DNA of 64,000 bases from Bacteroidetes bacterium UBA7662 (GTDB lineage: Bacteria; Bacteroidota; Bacteroidia; UBA7662): contig DLHS01000008.1 in assembly GCA_002483345.1 (NCBI GenBank), positions 59,609-123,608 of the forward strand, read 5' to 3'. The position numbers and the translations under genes are program-made. The notes below the pieces were generated by a model. That model was not told where the DNA came from, ran no database searches, and worked only from the letters and a program-made list of their open reading frames with translations. Positions 25,748 to 34,934 of the stretch are shown piece by piece; the stretch's first letter is position 1; the number at the start of each line of letters is the position of its first letter.

Positions 25748-26680
25748 CTACAGGAATCGAGGTGAACGAATGGTAATCTGAGGTTTAGGCGGGAACTTAA
25801 TATTGAAGTCATAGCCAATGAATATCTCATGAGAACCTGCATGCAAACCACTCAATTCACCCAGTGAGTAATCATATGAATATCCCATCCTGACATTTTT
25901 ACCAATATTGGCACCAACCATCAGGATACCGGCATCCACCGTTGTATAGCCAAGACCTACCCAAAACTTATCCCGGAAGGTACCCATGGCATTGATATCA
26001 AACTGTGTGGCCGATGCATTGGTCCGGATAAAGAAAGAAGGCGTTAACTTAAAACTCTCACCAATGGGTATATGGTATCCGGCACTGACAAAATAATTTC
26101 TAGAAAAGGTTTCCAGATAAAGACTTGTGGCTGTGAGCTGAGAAACGGTTGGTTCGGTAAGGCGGTTGGAGGCAATGTGTACGAACATATCCTCGTCTTT
26201 ATAATTCAGACCGAAACCCATATCAAAAGTACTTCCTGAAGTATTGGCCCCCGGAATGCGTACATCACCGGGCTGGTTAGGGTTAAGTTTAGACGACTGA
26301 AATCCGGTTTGCAACAACCCTCCGCTTACACCTATCCCCAGCGCACCGTTAAAAACAGGCATACGGTAGGCATAGGAGAACTGGATGGTTGTAAAGTCAT
26401 TTACAAAAATCTGGTCACGCATAATGCTGAGACCAATCCCCCCATGAAGGAACTTGACAGGTGCATGAATGCTCATATTGGTGGTTCGGGGGCTACCTCC
26501 TTCAATGTTCACCCACTGATACCGGTGAATCAAAAAAGTACTGATAGCGTCGCGGGAACCAGCAACTCCAGGGTTGTAAGCGAAATCATTAAACATATAA
26601 TGATTCCACTTGGGCTCCCGCTGAGCGCTCGCATCCCAGAACAGCAATGCCAATAAAGCCGTGAAAAGAAGCTTCTTCAT
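25748..26680 (-). CDS. PorP/SprF-family type IX secretion membrane protein
   Basis: A 310-residue outer-membrane protein. The signal peptide ends in SAQREPKWNHYMFNDFAYNPGVAGSRD, the standard start of PorP/SprF proteins (YMFN...NPGVAGS). The rest is a predicted beta barrel of amphipathic strands closing with HEIFIGYDFNIKFPP near the C terminus. PorP/SprF proteins help secretion or surface anchoring of specific T9SS substrates. The position next to gldK is the usual one. A short inverted repeat (TAGATGCT/AGCATCTA, 26694-26718) lies just upstream of its start. Confidence 0.93.
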   Translation of the reverse strand: MKKLLFTALLALLFWDASAQREPKWNHYMFNDFAYNPGVAGSRDAISTFLIHRYQWVNIEGGSPRTTNMSIHAPVKFLHGGIGLSIMRDQIFVNDFTTIQFSYAYRMPVFNGALGIGVSGGLLQTGFQSSKLNPNQPGDVRIPGANTSGSTFDMGFGLNYKDEDMFVHIASNRLTEPTVSQLTATSLYLETFSRNYFVSAGYHIPIGESFKLTPSFFIRTNASATQFDINAMGTFRDKFWVGLGYTTVDAGILMVGANIGKNVRMGYSYDYSLGELSGLHAGSHEIFIGYDFNIKFPPKPQITIRSPRFL

Positions 26681-26748
26681 TAAAAATCGTCGCTAGATGC
26701 TAAGTAAAACAGCATCTAAGTAACGGAAAGTCCTGCGAATGCGCAAGA

Positions 26749-27516
26749 CTACTTATTGACTTTTTTGATGTATTCTTCAATAGCCATGGTCATCGAGGGT
26801 GCTGTCGGGGTCGGTGCAGGCACATCGAGCCGTAGGTCAAACTCCTGGATAGCTGCATGGGTCTGACTGCCAAAACCTGCGATTCTGGTATTTTCCTGCA
26901 CAAAATCAGGGAAATTCTCGAACAAAGACTTGATACCGGAAGGGCTGAAAAAGCACAGCATATCGTATTTAATATCCGCGAGGTCAGATAAGTCGCTCGA
27001 TACCGTACGAAACATTATTGCCTGCTGAATTTCTATACCATGTTTGGCAACCTCTCCTATGAATCCTCCCTTCATCACATCCGAACAAGGCATCAGAAAT
27101 TTCTCTGTCTTGTGCTTGAGCATGTATGGAATCAAATCTTCCATTTTACCGTCGCCAAAGAAAATTTTACGCTTGCGCATCTGTATATATTTCTGAACAT
27201 ACACCCCTATGTTTTCAGAAATGCAGAAATATTTCGTCTCCGCTGGCATTTCGATTCGCATTTCTTCACAAATGCGAAAGAAATGATCGATGGCGTTGCG
27301 GCTGTTGAAGAGTATAGCCGTAAAATCGGCTATGTTGATCTTATCCTTTCTGAAATCCCGGGCAGGCACTCCATCTACCTTGATAAAAGGCCGGAAATCA
27401 ATCTTGATGTTGTACTTCTTCGCCAGGTCGAAATACGGAGACTTTTCCGTTTCAGGTTTAGGTTGGGAAACGAGGATGCTCTTAACCTTCAGGTTTGGAG
27501 TTTCCGGGTTAGACAT
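26749..27516 (-). CDS. hemD: Uroporphyrinogen-III synthase
   Basis: Cyclises hydroxymethylbilane to uroporphyrinogen III in tetrapyrrole synthesis. The 255-residue protein has the weakly conserved HemD bilobed fold: KVKSILVSQPKPE at the start of lobe one, FTAILFNSRNAIDHFF as the domain crossover, and CFFSPSGIKSLFENF with the FGSQTHAAIQEF stretch in lobe two. It overlaps the DUF4271 gene by 8 bp. In Bacteroidota hemD commonly sits in this place between DUF4271 and the PorP/gld genes, which supports the call. Confidence 0.88.
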   Translation of the reverse strand: MSNPETPNLKVKSILVSQPKPETEKSPYFDLAKKYNIKIDFRPFIKVDGVPARDFRKDKINIADFTAILFNSRNAIDHFFRICEEMRIEMPAETKYFCISENIGVYVQKYIQMRKRKIFFGDGKMEDLIPYMLKHKTEKFLMPCSDVMKGGFIGEVAKHGIEIQQAIMFRTVSSDLSDLADIKYDMLCFFSPSGIKSLFENFPDFVQENTRIAGFGSQTHAAIQEFDLRLDVPAPTPTAPSMTMAIEEYIKKVNK

Positions 27517-28447
27517 TCAGCAATATTTTGGAGATGATAAGCGTGGGTAAAATTTCGACGGCGCAAAAATACAAAATAAAGTGGATGGTATTTGCGCCTA
27601 ATACACCGGAAGTAATTCTGATCCCGCGAAGATAGCGTAAAAAGATACCTGCAATAAAGGCCAGAGCAATGGTCCATATTGCTATGTTACCCATGGCAGG
27701 AGGAGCATAATAAAGGAAAACAAGGGCCGGTAACAGCATGAATACGAGCATTCTGTTCATCAGAAATACCTGAGACAGATAATAAGAAACCTGTTCCCTG
27801 AGTCCGAAAAGTTTGCCGAGAAACTTGTAAAAAGCATACTTGAACAGGTAAACCAGGGTAATGGATAGAAACAATAACAACCAGGCGCCTTCAAAATCGA
27901 TGAGCAACGATTTATGATTGGTCATTTCAAGCAGGCGGATAAGAAACAAGGCGAACAGCATGTTAAATATCAGTGTGTAGGCCACCGACGCCGGCGTTCG
28001 GTTGGCTACCTGCTCCCGGGCCACCTGCAACGACAATCTGTAATTAGCAGTTGCCCGAAACATATTCTGGAAATAGTTGAAATCGCGGTTGATACTGAAA
28101 ACAAGGACCAGGAAGACCAATAACAACAAATAAAAATAGTAATCCGGAAGTCGTTCCCTGGGTGCCGGAAACACCTTTAACCGGGGGTCAAAGGCCGGCT
28201 GAAAACGACTCCAGTCCGCCTCTGTGAAACTCGTGAAGCTGTAAATGCTGAAATAACCCCCGGCATACCGTTCTCTTAATGCCGTTGCCTGCACAAGGTT
28301 TGTATCAAACAAGGTAATTTCAAGGGGATAAATCGAACTGTCAACAACCGTAACGGCGGTATCTGTAGCCAACATACCCTGCCCCGCAGTGGTAGTCAGG
28401 GAGCCAAACAACAAAAGAAGCGTAAAGATCAGGCGCATCAGGTGCAA
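27509..28447 (-). CDS. DUF4271 domain membrane protein
   Basis: A 312-residue protein with a signal-like N terminus, a periplasmic stretch of about 90 residues, then six or seven membrane helices from about residue 105 (YYFYLLLLVFLVLVFSINRDFNYF) to the C terminus (FILYFCAVEILPTLIISKILLNV). This matches the DUF4271 family, which is confined largely to Bacteroidota; its function is unknown. It lies 14 bp after the BamA-like gene and overlaps hemD by 8 bp. Association with T9SS genes hints at an envelope role, by inference only. Confidence 0.85.
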   Translation of the reverse strand: MHLMRLIFTLLLLFGSLTTTAGQGMLATDTAVTVVDSSIYPLEITLFDTNLVQATALRERYAGGYFSIYSFTSFTEADWSRFQPAFDPRLKVFPAPRERLPDYYFYLLLLVFLVLVFSINRDFNYFQNMFRATANYRLSLQVAREQVANRTPASVAYTLIFNMLFALFLIRLLEMTNHKSLLIDFEGAWLLLFLSITLVYLFKYAFYKFLGKLFGLREQVSYYLSQVFLMNRMLVFMLLPALVFLYYAPPAMGNIAIWTIALAFIAGIFLRYLRGIRITSGVLGANTIHFILYFCAVEILPTLIISKILLNV

Positions 28448-28461
28448 AAATACACAATGGT

Positions 28462-30132
28462 TTACAGCAAATAGCGATATCCCAAATGGACCTTGGCAGA
28501 ACGGAGTTCAAACGGGTTGTTTCGCTCCTTGCCCAATGCATAGGCAAGCGAAAAAATCCCGGCACTGTTCTGAAAAGTTAAACCTGCGCCAAAACCATGA
28601 GGTCTGTCCGTATAGGTATTGCCGATACTCCTGTTTTGCAGCCAGCCTCCGTTCCAGAAAAGATACAACCAGCTGTTCTGTTCAAGTAAAAACCGCTGTT
28701 CTATATTCAAAAACAAATACTGTGTGGCTGCAACCGATGCCTCATCAAAGCCTTTCAGCGTTTTGAAGCCCCCCAGTCTGTATACTTCATTCTGATAAAT
28801 CTGATCACTGAAAAGCAACTTACTTCTTAGCTCGAGAGCTGTTATCCAGCGGGGTTTCCAATGCCAGTATGTCTCAGCCTCCCCACTCAATTGGTACTGC
28901 TGGAACCGCCTGGCAGGTGTCGTTTCAGTGGCCCGTAATTCACGCTCACCGGCAGCGGCACCCAGCCGAAACCGATAGCCGTCAGAAGGATTCAACGCCC
29001 GGTTTAAGCGAAAACGCTGGTACTCAAGTCCGTACAACTCCCCTCCTACATTCGCAAAACCTGGCTGAACCAAGGTTGTCAACAAGCTATAGGTTCTCAG
29101 CTCCGCATATACTCGCAGCCAGTCGGCAGCGCCCAGACTGTAGGGTAGTCCCAGATTCGTTTGCACCTCCAGAAAAGTGGAGTCGCGCTTGAAAAGCGAA
29201 AAATCAGCATCAAAACCTATCGGACTCTTAAAAAGCATGGGCCAGTTTACCTTGATTTTCAAATCCTGCGTACCCGATTCCAGGCTCCGGAAGTTAAATC
29301 CCAGTTGTTCGCCACTTTTAAAAACACTCCAAAGCTGCAGATTTAAATCTCCCGTAAGCACCAGCTTGTTGTTGGCGCTATTGGGGAAGATCCCCAGCAT
29401 GCCATCAAAATTATTTACACTTTGCTTCCGGGTATACACATAGATTTCCGCCTGGTTGTTATCGAAATAAATGCGAGCAGCTTCTGTCTCTGTCAGGTAA
29501 GGGAGGGCACGAAGCCGTTGCGAAATCTGGTCAATGCTCCGCTGATCATACCGTTTGCCGGTATTTAATTGTAAATAGGCTGCGAGAAAACTGGTTTTGA
29601 CGGGCCCGTCTCCGGCCAGACGTACTCCCTTATACACTACTGATGGCCCTGTGTCGAAACGAATTCTGGCAGAGAAAAAAATGCTATCGAGGGAAACAGC
29701 GTCAAAAGAGACCCTCGCGAAAGGGAATCCCCGGTTTTCGGCCAGTTGCAGCAAGGCCTCTGTAAAACGTTCTAATTGACCGGGATTTACAGGTTTCCCT
29801 TCAAACAGACGACCTTTAAAGCGTAATTCCCGCAACCAGTCTGCGGGCACATCTTCGCTTAACTGTAAACGAAGCCAATTGTACCGGAGGCCTCTGTCCA
29901 GACAAAAACTGAGATATGCGGTTGTATCAGGCAACAGGGTTGCAGACAAATAGCCCTCATTGTATTGCTTGCGCAGAAAGTCCTGCAGTTTCTGTTGGTG
30001 ATCCAGACTATCTCTGGTCTGCCAGCTGCCGAGTATAGCGTTTCCTGAACAGTTTCTGACCGTCACCTGACTTTGTCCCCGAACCGTCAGGCCGGATAGT
30101 AATATGACTACAAGCAGGAAAATACCTTTCAC
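28462..30132 (-). CDS. BamA/TamA-family outer membrane protein
   Basis: A 556-residue protein with signal peptide (MKGIFLLVVILLSGLTVRGQS), a periplasmic part of about 220 residues consistent with two POTRA-like domains, and a C-terminal barrel with LGGFKTLKGFDEASVAATQY, the counterpart of the L6-loop VRGF motif (here LKGF), ending in a typical last strand KVHLGYRYLL. It is shorter than BamA, so more likely a TamA- or D15-like protein than the essential assembly factor. It is the first gene of the minus-strand envelope operon leading into DUF4271, hemD, porP/sprF and gldKLMN. Confidence 0.85.
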   Translation of the reverse strand: MKGIFLLVVILLSGLTVRGQSQVTVRNCSGNAILGSWQTRDSLDHQQKLQDFLRKQYNEGYLSATLLPDTTAYLSFCLDRGLRYNWLRLQLSEDVPADWLRELRFKGRLFEGKPVNPGQLERFTEALLQLAENRGFPFARVSFDAVSLDSIFFSARIRFDTGPSVVYKGVRLAGDGPVKTSFLAAYLQLNTGKRYDQRSIDQISQRLRALPYLTETEAARIYFDNNQAEIYVYTRKQSVNNFDGMLGIFPNSANNKLVLTGDLNLQLWSVFKSGEQLGFNFRSLESGTQDLKIKVNWPMLFKSPIGFDADFSLFKRDSTFLEVQTNLGLPYSLGAADWLRVYAELRTYSLLTTLVQPGFANVGGELYGLEYQRFRLNRALNPSDGYRFRLGAAAGERELRATETTPARRFQQYQLSGEAETYWHWKPRWITALELRSKLLFSDQIYQNEVYRLGGFKTLKGFDEASVAATQYLFLNIEQRFLLEQNSWLYLFWNGGWLQNRSIGNTYTDRPHGFGAGLTFQNSAGIFSLAYALGKERNNPFELRSAKVHLGYRYLL

Positions 30133-30212
30133 GTGATAAAACTAATATGGAAATGTCGGGAACGTGAAACAGAAGTGCGATGTTGCGGTTAATAGTCATC
30201 AGACACTTCCCT

Positions 30213-31691
30213 ATGCAGCCTCCAAAAATCAAAACCCTCGGCGCCCTCAGGGCATCCGGCTACCAACCCAAAGCCATCAAAGATGAGTTGCGTGAAAACC
30301 TCATCCGTCACCTGGAAAGCGGGAAATCGTTCTTTGAAGGTATCCACGGTTATGAAGACACTGTGATTCCGGAACTGGAAAGGGCCATACTGGCACGCCA
30401 TAATGTTTTGTTGCTGGGCTTACGCGGACAAGCCAAAACCAGGCTCGCGAGAATGCTTACCGGTTTGCTCGACGAGTACATCCCATACGTTTACGGCAGT
30501 GACATCAACGATGACCCGCTACAGCCGGTCTCTCGTTTTGCCCTCGATCTCATCGACGACAAGGGGGACGACACCCCGATTGCATGGTTGCACCGTGCGG
30601 AAAGATATACTGAAAAACTGGCGACTCCGGATGTAACCGTGGCGGACCTGATTGGTGACAGCGATCCGATTAAAGCTGCCAATCTTCGTCTTTCTTACGC
30701 TGATGAACGGGTGATTCACTTCGGGCTGGTTCCACGTGCCAACCGGGGCATCTTCGTCATCAATGAATTGCCTGATTTGCAGGCAAGAATTCAAGTAGCA
30801 CTTTTTAATATACTGCAGGAAGGTGATATTCAAATCAGGGGATTCAAGCTCCGTCTGCCGCTCGATATTCAGTTTTTCTTTACTGCCAATCCGGAAGATT
30901 ATACCAACAGGGGATCGATTGTGACACCACTCAAGGACAGGATTGAAAGTCAGATACTGACCCATTACCCAAAAAACATTGCCATTGCCCGTAAGATTAC
31001 CGCGCAGGAATCAGCCCTTCAGGCAGCACAAACAGAACGGGTCGCTGTACCGGATTTATTACGCGATTTGATAGAGCAGATTGCTTTTGAAGCCCGCAGC
31101 AGTGAGTTTGTAGATCAAAAAAGTGGTGTTTCCGCCCGCCTGACCATCGCTGCCTACGAACAACTGGTAAGTACGGCTGAAAGAAGAAGTCTTTTAAACA
31201 AGGAAAACACGACCATGGCCCGTATCGGTGATCTGGCAGGGATACTTCCGGCCATTACTGGCAAGGTGGAACTTGTGTATGAGGGTGAAAAAGAAGGAGC
31301 CGCCCTGGTTGCCAGAAACCTGGTTAAAAAGGCTATCCGAAGCATCTTCCCACACTATTTCCCCGACCCTGAAAAGATAAAAAAGAAGGCCGGTACCAAT
31401 CCTTACCAGACAGTTTTGCATTGGTTCGGGGAAGGCAACAGCGTAGACCTGCTGCATCTTGACAAACAGAATTTCTACGCCTCCAGCCTCGCTGCAGTGC
31501 CGGGTCTGGATGAAATTATCAACCGCTACCAGCCCGCCTGGCCACAGGAGGAACGCCTGTTTCTGAAAGAGTTTATACTGCACGGATTGGCAGAATACTC
31601 CCTGCTCAGCAAATTACAGCTTGAAACACAGACTACTTTCAAAGACCTGGTGAGCAGCATGTTCAATTTCGGGGAGGACGATGACAAATGA
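30213..31691 (+). CDS. MoxR-type AAA+ ATPase (magnesium chelatase-like)
   Basis: A 492-residue ATPase. The Walker A loop is G69-L-R-G-Q-A-K75-T, the Walker B region is RGIFVINELPDL and the sensor region is IQFFFTANPEDYTNRG. The N terminus MQPPKIKTLGALRASGY is typical of this Bacteroidota group, so I prefer ATG at 30213 to the in-frame ATG at 30180. MoxR ATPases work with VWA proteins as chaperone-like machines; the likely partner is the VWA gene at 19825-20925. It is transcribed divergently from the BamA-like gene. Confidence 0.9.
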   Translation: MQPPKIKTLGALRASGYQPKAIKDELRENLIRHLESGKSFFEGIHGYEDTVIPELERAILARHNVLLLGLRGQAKTRLARMLTGLLDEYIPYVYGSDINDDPLQPVSRFALDLIDDKGDDTPIAWLHRAERYTEKLATPDVTVADLIGDSDPIKAANLRLSYADERVIHFGLVPRANRGIFVINELPDLQARIQVALFNILQEGDIQIRGFKLRLPLDIQFFFTANPEDYTNRGSIVTPLKDRIESQILTHYPKNIAIARKITAQESALQAAQTERVAVPDLLRDLIEQIAFEARSSEFVDQKSGVSARLTIAAYEQLVSTAERRSLLNKENTTMARIGDLAGILPAITGKVELVYEGEKEGAALVARNLVKKAIRSIFPHYFPDPEKIKKKAGTNPYQTVLHWFGEGNSVDLLHLDKQNFYASSLAAVPGLDEIINRYQPAWPQEERLFLKEFILHGLAEYSLLSKLQLETQTTFKDLVSSMFNFGEDDDK

Positions 31692-31761
31692 ATAATCTCC
31701 CAAATAAAAAACGGCTGCAAATTGTCTGGCTGAGTTAACCGGAAAGCCTTTAAATTCGGGC

Positions 31762-34700
31762 ATGGCCTTTTTTGTTTATCGTGCCTCAGCCGGATCGGGG
31801 AAAACATATACGTTGGTACGCACTTACCTGGCGCTGGCGATGTCGGGTGACGACCCTGCCAATTTCAGGCATATACTGGCCATCACCTTTACCAACAAGG
31901 CGGCACAGGAGATGAAAACCAGGATTATTGCCGCCCTTGCCGCCTTGTCGGGCCGGGAAGATGATGCCCGGTATAAGACGATGGGAGAAGAATTAGGCGC
32001 ACAGCTTGGTCTGAGCCCTGAAAACCTGCGCTTCCGTGCCAACAGTGTTTTCGAATCTGTTTTACACCGTTATCAGGAGTTTTCCATCAGCACCATTGAT
32101 GCTTTTGTGGCCAAAATAGGGCGCAGTTTTGCCAGGGACTTACGCCTGCAACAGTCGTTTGAAATACTACTGGATCAAAACGAAATCAAAGAAGAGGCTG
32201 TCGACTGGTTATTCAGTCGCCTGGGGGAAGATGGCAGCCTCACGGAAACCCTGGTTGATTTCGCTATAGAACAAACCCGGGAGGACAAAAGCTGGGACAT
32301 ACGTCGTTCGCTGCTGCAATACTGTCAGGAGCTTTTTCGGGATGAAAGCCGGGTCTATTTGCCCTTGCTGGCGCAGATGGATAACATGCAACTCCGGCAG
32401 GGCAGGCAATACATACAGCAACAAATTGCTGTGTACGGAAATAAAATCAGGACTATCGCCCAGGAAGTTGTGTCCGAGATTACTGCCAGCGGTCTCACTG
32501 ACAGTGTTTTCGCCGGTGGTAGCCGCGGACTGGCGCCTTTCTTCCGGAAAACCGCGGAAGGGGATTTTGACGGACTCAGCAAAACTGCCCTCAACGCACT
32601 GGAAGATGATAAATGGCTGGGGAGCAAACTCAGCATATCGGAAAAAACTGAGGCGGAGCACCTGATTCCGGCACTCCGGAAAGGTTTGTTGCAGTTACAG
32701 GAAATTTCAGAAATGGAAGGGCCGCGAATACGCTTGTGGCTGGCCATCCGGAACAGCCTGTACGCTACCGCCACCCTGGGGCAGCTGAATGAAGCTGTCG
32801 CCGTGGTTTTGGAAGAACGGCAGGCCACTACGCTTTCTGAACTATATCACCGCATCGGACTGCTTTTGGCTGATGCAGCTACACCTTATATATATGAAAG
32901 ACTCGGCAACCGTTACCGACATTTTCTGATAGATGAGTTCCAGGACACCTCGTTGTTGCAGTGGCAGAATCTGGCTCCCTTGGTTGACAACGGACTTTCC
33001 GGTGGTTTTGAAAGTCTGCTCGTTGGTGATGCCAAACAGGCCATTTACCGCTGGCGATCGGGAGAAGCCGGACAGTTTGTAGCGCTGCCCGACCCGTATG
33101 GGAATCAAATGGCTTATCCTTCTTTTTACAATGCCTTCGAATTACGTGATCTGAAGGACAATTATCGCAGCGGAGAAGAAATTATCCGTTTCAACAATGC
33201 CTTCTTCCGCCATTGGGCCGCTTTGCTTCCTGCTGAACTACATGCCTATTATGAATCTCTGGAACAAAATCCCCAACGTCCCGGAGGTTATGTAGAAGTT
33301 CAGTTACTGGAGGAAGTAAAAAAGAAAACTGACCGGATCACACTGCTTTATGAAGCCATGCTGCCACAAATCCGGGAGATGTTGAAACGGGGATATGCAC
33401 CTGGTGATATGGCCATATTGGTCAGAAGCAATAAAACAGGGAGTGAAATCGCTGCGGAATTGTTGCGTGAAGGCTTGCCAGTCATTTCTGCCGACTCCCT
33501 GCTGCTTGGCAGCCACCGGGAAGTGCATCAGCTGGCACAATTTATACGATGGCTGTATACCGGCGATGTGCTGGCGGAGGCCAGTGTAAAAATCTGGCTG
33601 AATACCCAGCACGGATGGCCGGGCGACCGGCTGGAAGATAAAATAAAGAGTCAGTTGCCCGACTGGCGACCAGAAATCTGGCTGGCTCTGAATCTGTATG
33701 AACTGGGGGAGTTATTGATGAACTTCTTCGGGCTTAATCACAAGGCAGATCCTTTTTTGTGGAGATTGCTCGACCAGTTGCACGATTTCAGCCGCCAACC
33801 CCATGCTACCACCGACGCCTGGCTGCAATGGTGGGAGGATAAAGGTCAGACAATGGCCGTTTCTCTCCCGGAAGGAACCAATGCCATACAGGTAATGACG
33901 TATCACAAGGCCAAAGGGTTGGAATTCCCGGTTGTATTTCTCCCCGAACCAGATGTACATCAACCAGCAAAACCAGGCGTTGACGGCAGTTGGATTCAGC
34001 CTCCTGAAGAAACAGGTTTAGCGGTTGCCTATACGCAAACCGGCAGCTTGCGGGATACCCCTCCCGAATACGCTATACTATATGAGCAGGAAAAGCAAAA
34101 ATCACAGTTAGACCTCATCAACCTGGTGTATGTGGCCTGTACCCGGGCTTCAGAGGCCTTGTTTGTATTTGGTATCAAACACAACAAAGAAAAACCTGCC
34201 TTAACCCTGAACTTCAGCCGTATTTTTGGCTCGTTTACCGGCGGAGATATGTCAGAAAGCAGCATACACCACTATGGTAATTTGCCTGCGAAAGTTGTCT
34301 CCGGATTTGAAAGCCAGGCAGCAGCTGAAACAGGAAGTCATCCGTATGCTTTGTGGCGTGAAAATCTCAGACTTTCTACCAGATACCGGGGGGCTGTCAC
34401 CACACAAGACAGCCCTGCTTTGCGCAGAGGGCGGCTGGCCCATCAGTTGCTCGCGAAACTCGATTACCCCTACCAGCTTCCTGCCCTGCTGCTCGAAGAA
34501 ACTGAAAGCGGCAGGCTGTCGGCAGAAGAGGCAGCCCAACTACAACAAGCGCTGGAGAAACTGCTACAGGACACGACCCTGGCTCCCTTTTTTGAACCGG
34601 AAGGACAGGTTTTGAATGAAGCGGCCATACTTGGACCGGGTACTCATTTACGTCCCGACCGGGTGGTGCTGGTAGGCAGGGAAGCCAGGGTGCTTGAGTA

Positions 34701-34830
34701 CAAAACCGGCTTGCCTGTTCCGGAACACGGGCAACAACTCAACGGGTATCTGGAACAGTTGCGTCAGATGGGCTACGATGCGGTAGGCAAGCTGGTTTAT
34801 CTTGATTTGCAGCCAGACCAGACTTCCTGA
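31762..34830 (+). CDS. UvrD/RecB-like helicase with C-terminal PD-(D/E)XK nuclease (AddA/RecB-type)
   Basis: A 1022-residue ATP-dependent exonuclease subunit for double-strand break processing. Walker A is A8-S-A-G-S-G-K-T15, followed by helicase motif Ia LAITFTNKAAQEMKTR, motif II LIDEFQDTSLLQW, motif III LLVGDAKQAIYRWRSG, motif V AIQVMTYHKAKGLEFPVV and motif VI NLVYVACTRASEALFV. The end has the RecB-family nuclease signature: Asp in RPDRVV and EYK in LEYKTG, with QLNGYLEQLRQMGY. The usual Bacteroidota partner, a second nuclease subunit (AddB-like), is not adjacent; 70 bp separate it from the MoxR gene upstream. Confidence 0.92.
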   Translation: MAFFVYRASAGSGKTYTLVRTYLALAMSGDDPANFRHILAITFTNKAAQEMKTRIIAALAALSGREDDARYKTMGEELGAQLGLSPENLRFRANSVFESVLHRYQEFSISTIDAFVAKIGRSFARDLRLQQSFEILLDQNEIKEEAVDWLFSRLGEDGSLTETLVDFAIEQTREDKSWDIRRSLLQYCQELFRDESRVYLPLLAQMDNMQLRQGRQYIQQQIAVYGNKIRTIAQEVVSEITASGLTDSVFAGGSRGLAPFFRKTAEGDFDGLSKTALNALEDDKWLGSKLSISEKTEAEHLIPALRKGLLQLQEISEMEGPRIRLWLAIRNSLYATATLGQLNEAVAVVLEERQATTLSELYHRIGLLLADAATPYIYERLGNRYRHFLIDEFQDTSLLQWQNLAPLVDNGLSGGFESLLVGDAKQAIYRWRSGEAGQFVALPDPYGNQMAYPSFYNAFELRDLKDNYRSGEEIIRFNNAFFRHWAALLPAELHAYYESLEQNPQRPGGYVEVQLLEEVKKKTDRITLLYEAMLPQIREMLKRGYAPGDMAILVRSNKTGSEIAAELLREGLPVISADSLLLGSHREVHQLAQFIRWLYTGDVLAEASVKIWLNTQHGWPGDRLEDKIKSQLPDWRPEIWLALNLYELGELLMNFFGLNHKADPFLWRLLDQLHDFSRQPHATTDAWLQWWEDKGQTMAVSLPEGTNAIQVMTYHKAKGLEFPVVFLPEPDVHQPAKPGVDGSWIQPPEETGLAVAYTQTGSLRDTPPEYAILYEQEKQKSQLDLINLVYVACTRASEALFVFGIKHNKEKPALTLNFSRIFGSFTGGDMSESSIHHYGNLPAKVVSGFESQAAAETGSHPYALWRENLRLSTRYRGAVTTQDSPALRRGRLAHQLLAKLDYPYQLPALLLEETESGRLSAEEAAQLQQALEKLLQDTTLAPFFEPEGQVLNEAAILGPGTHLRPDRVVLVGREARVLEYKTGLPVPEHGQQLNGYLEQLRQMGYDAVGKLVYLDLQPDQTS

Positions 34831-34847
34831 ATGTTCGGGAATCATTG

Positions 34848-34884
34848 AAATATGATACAAATGCCTGCCCTGTGCATCATATTT
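34848..34884. repeat. 9-bp inverted repeat upstream of the phosphohexomutase gene
   Basis: AAATATGAT (34848-34856) and ATCATATTT (34876-34884) are perfect inverses separated by 19 bp, in the leader of the mutase gene. The spacing suits an operator, but there is only this one copy. Confidence 0.35.
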
Positions 34885-34934
34885 TATCCGATTTTTACAG
34901 CCATTTGAATAAAAACACCAGAAAACAGCTTTTT

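Noticed and set aside
26694..26718. TAGATGCT/AGCATCTA hairpin as a terminator after hemD
   Set aside because: No T-run follows directly on the minus strand and the stem is AT-rich; left as a mention under the PorP/SprF gene.
30180..30212. Earlier ATG of the MoxR gene
   Set aside because: The extra 11 residues (MLRLIVIRHFP) are unlike family N termini, and the downstream Met gives the normal start.
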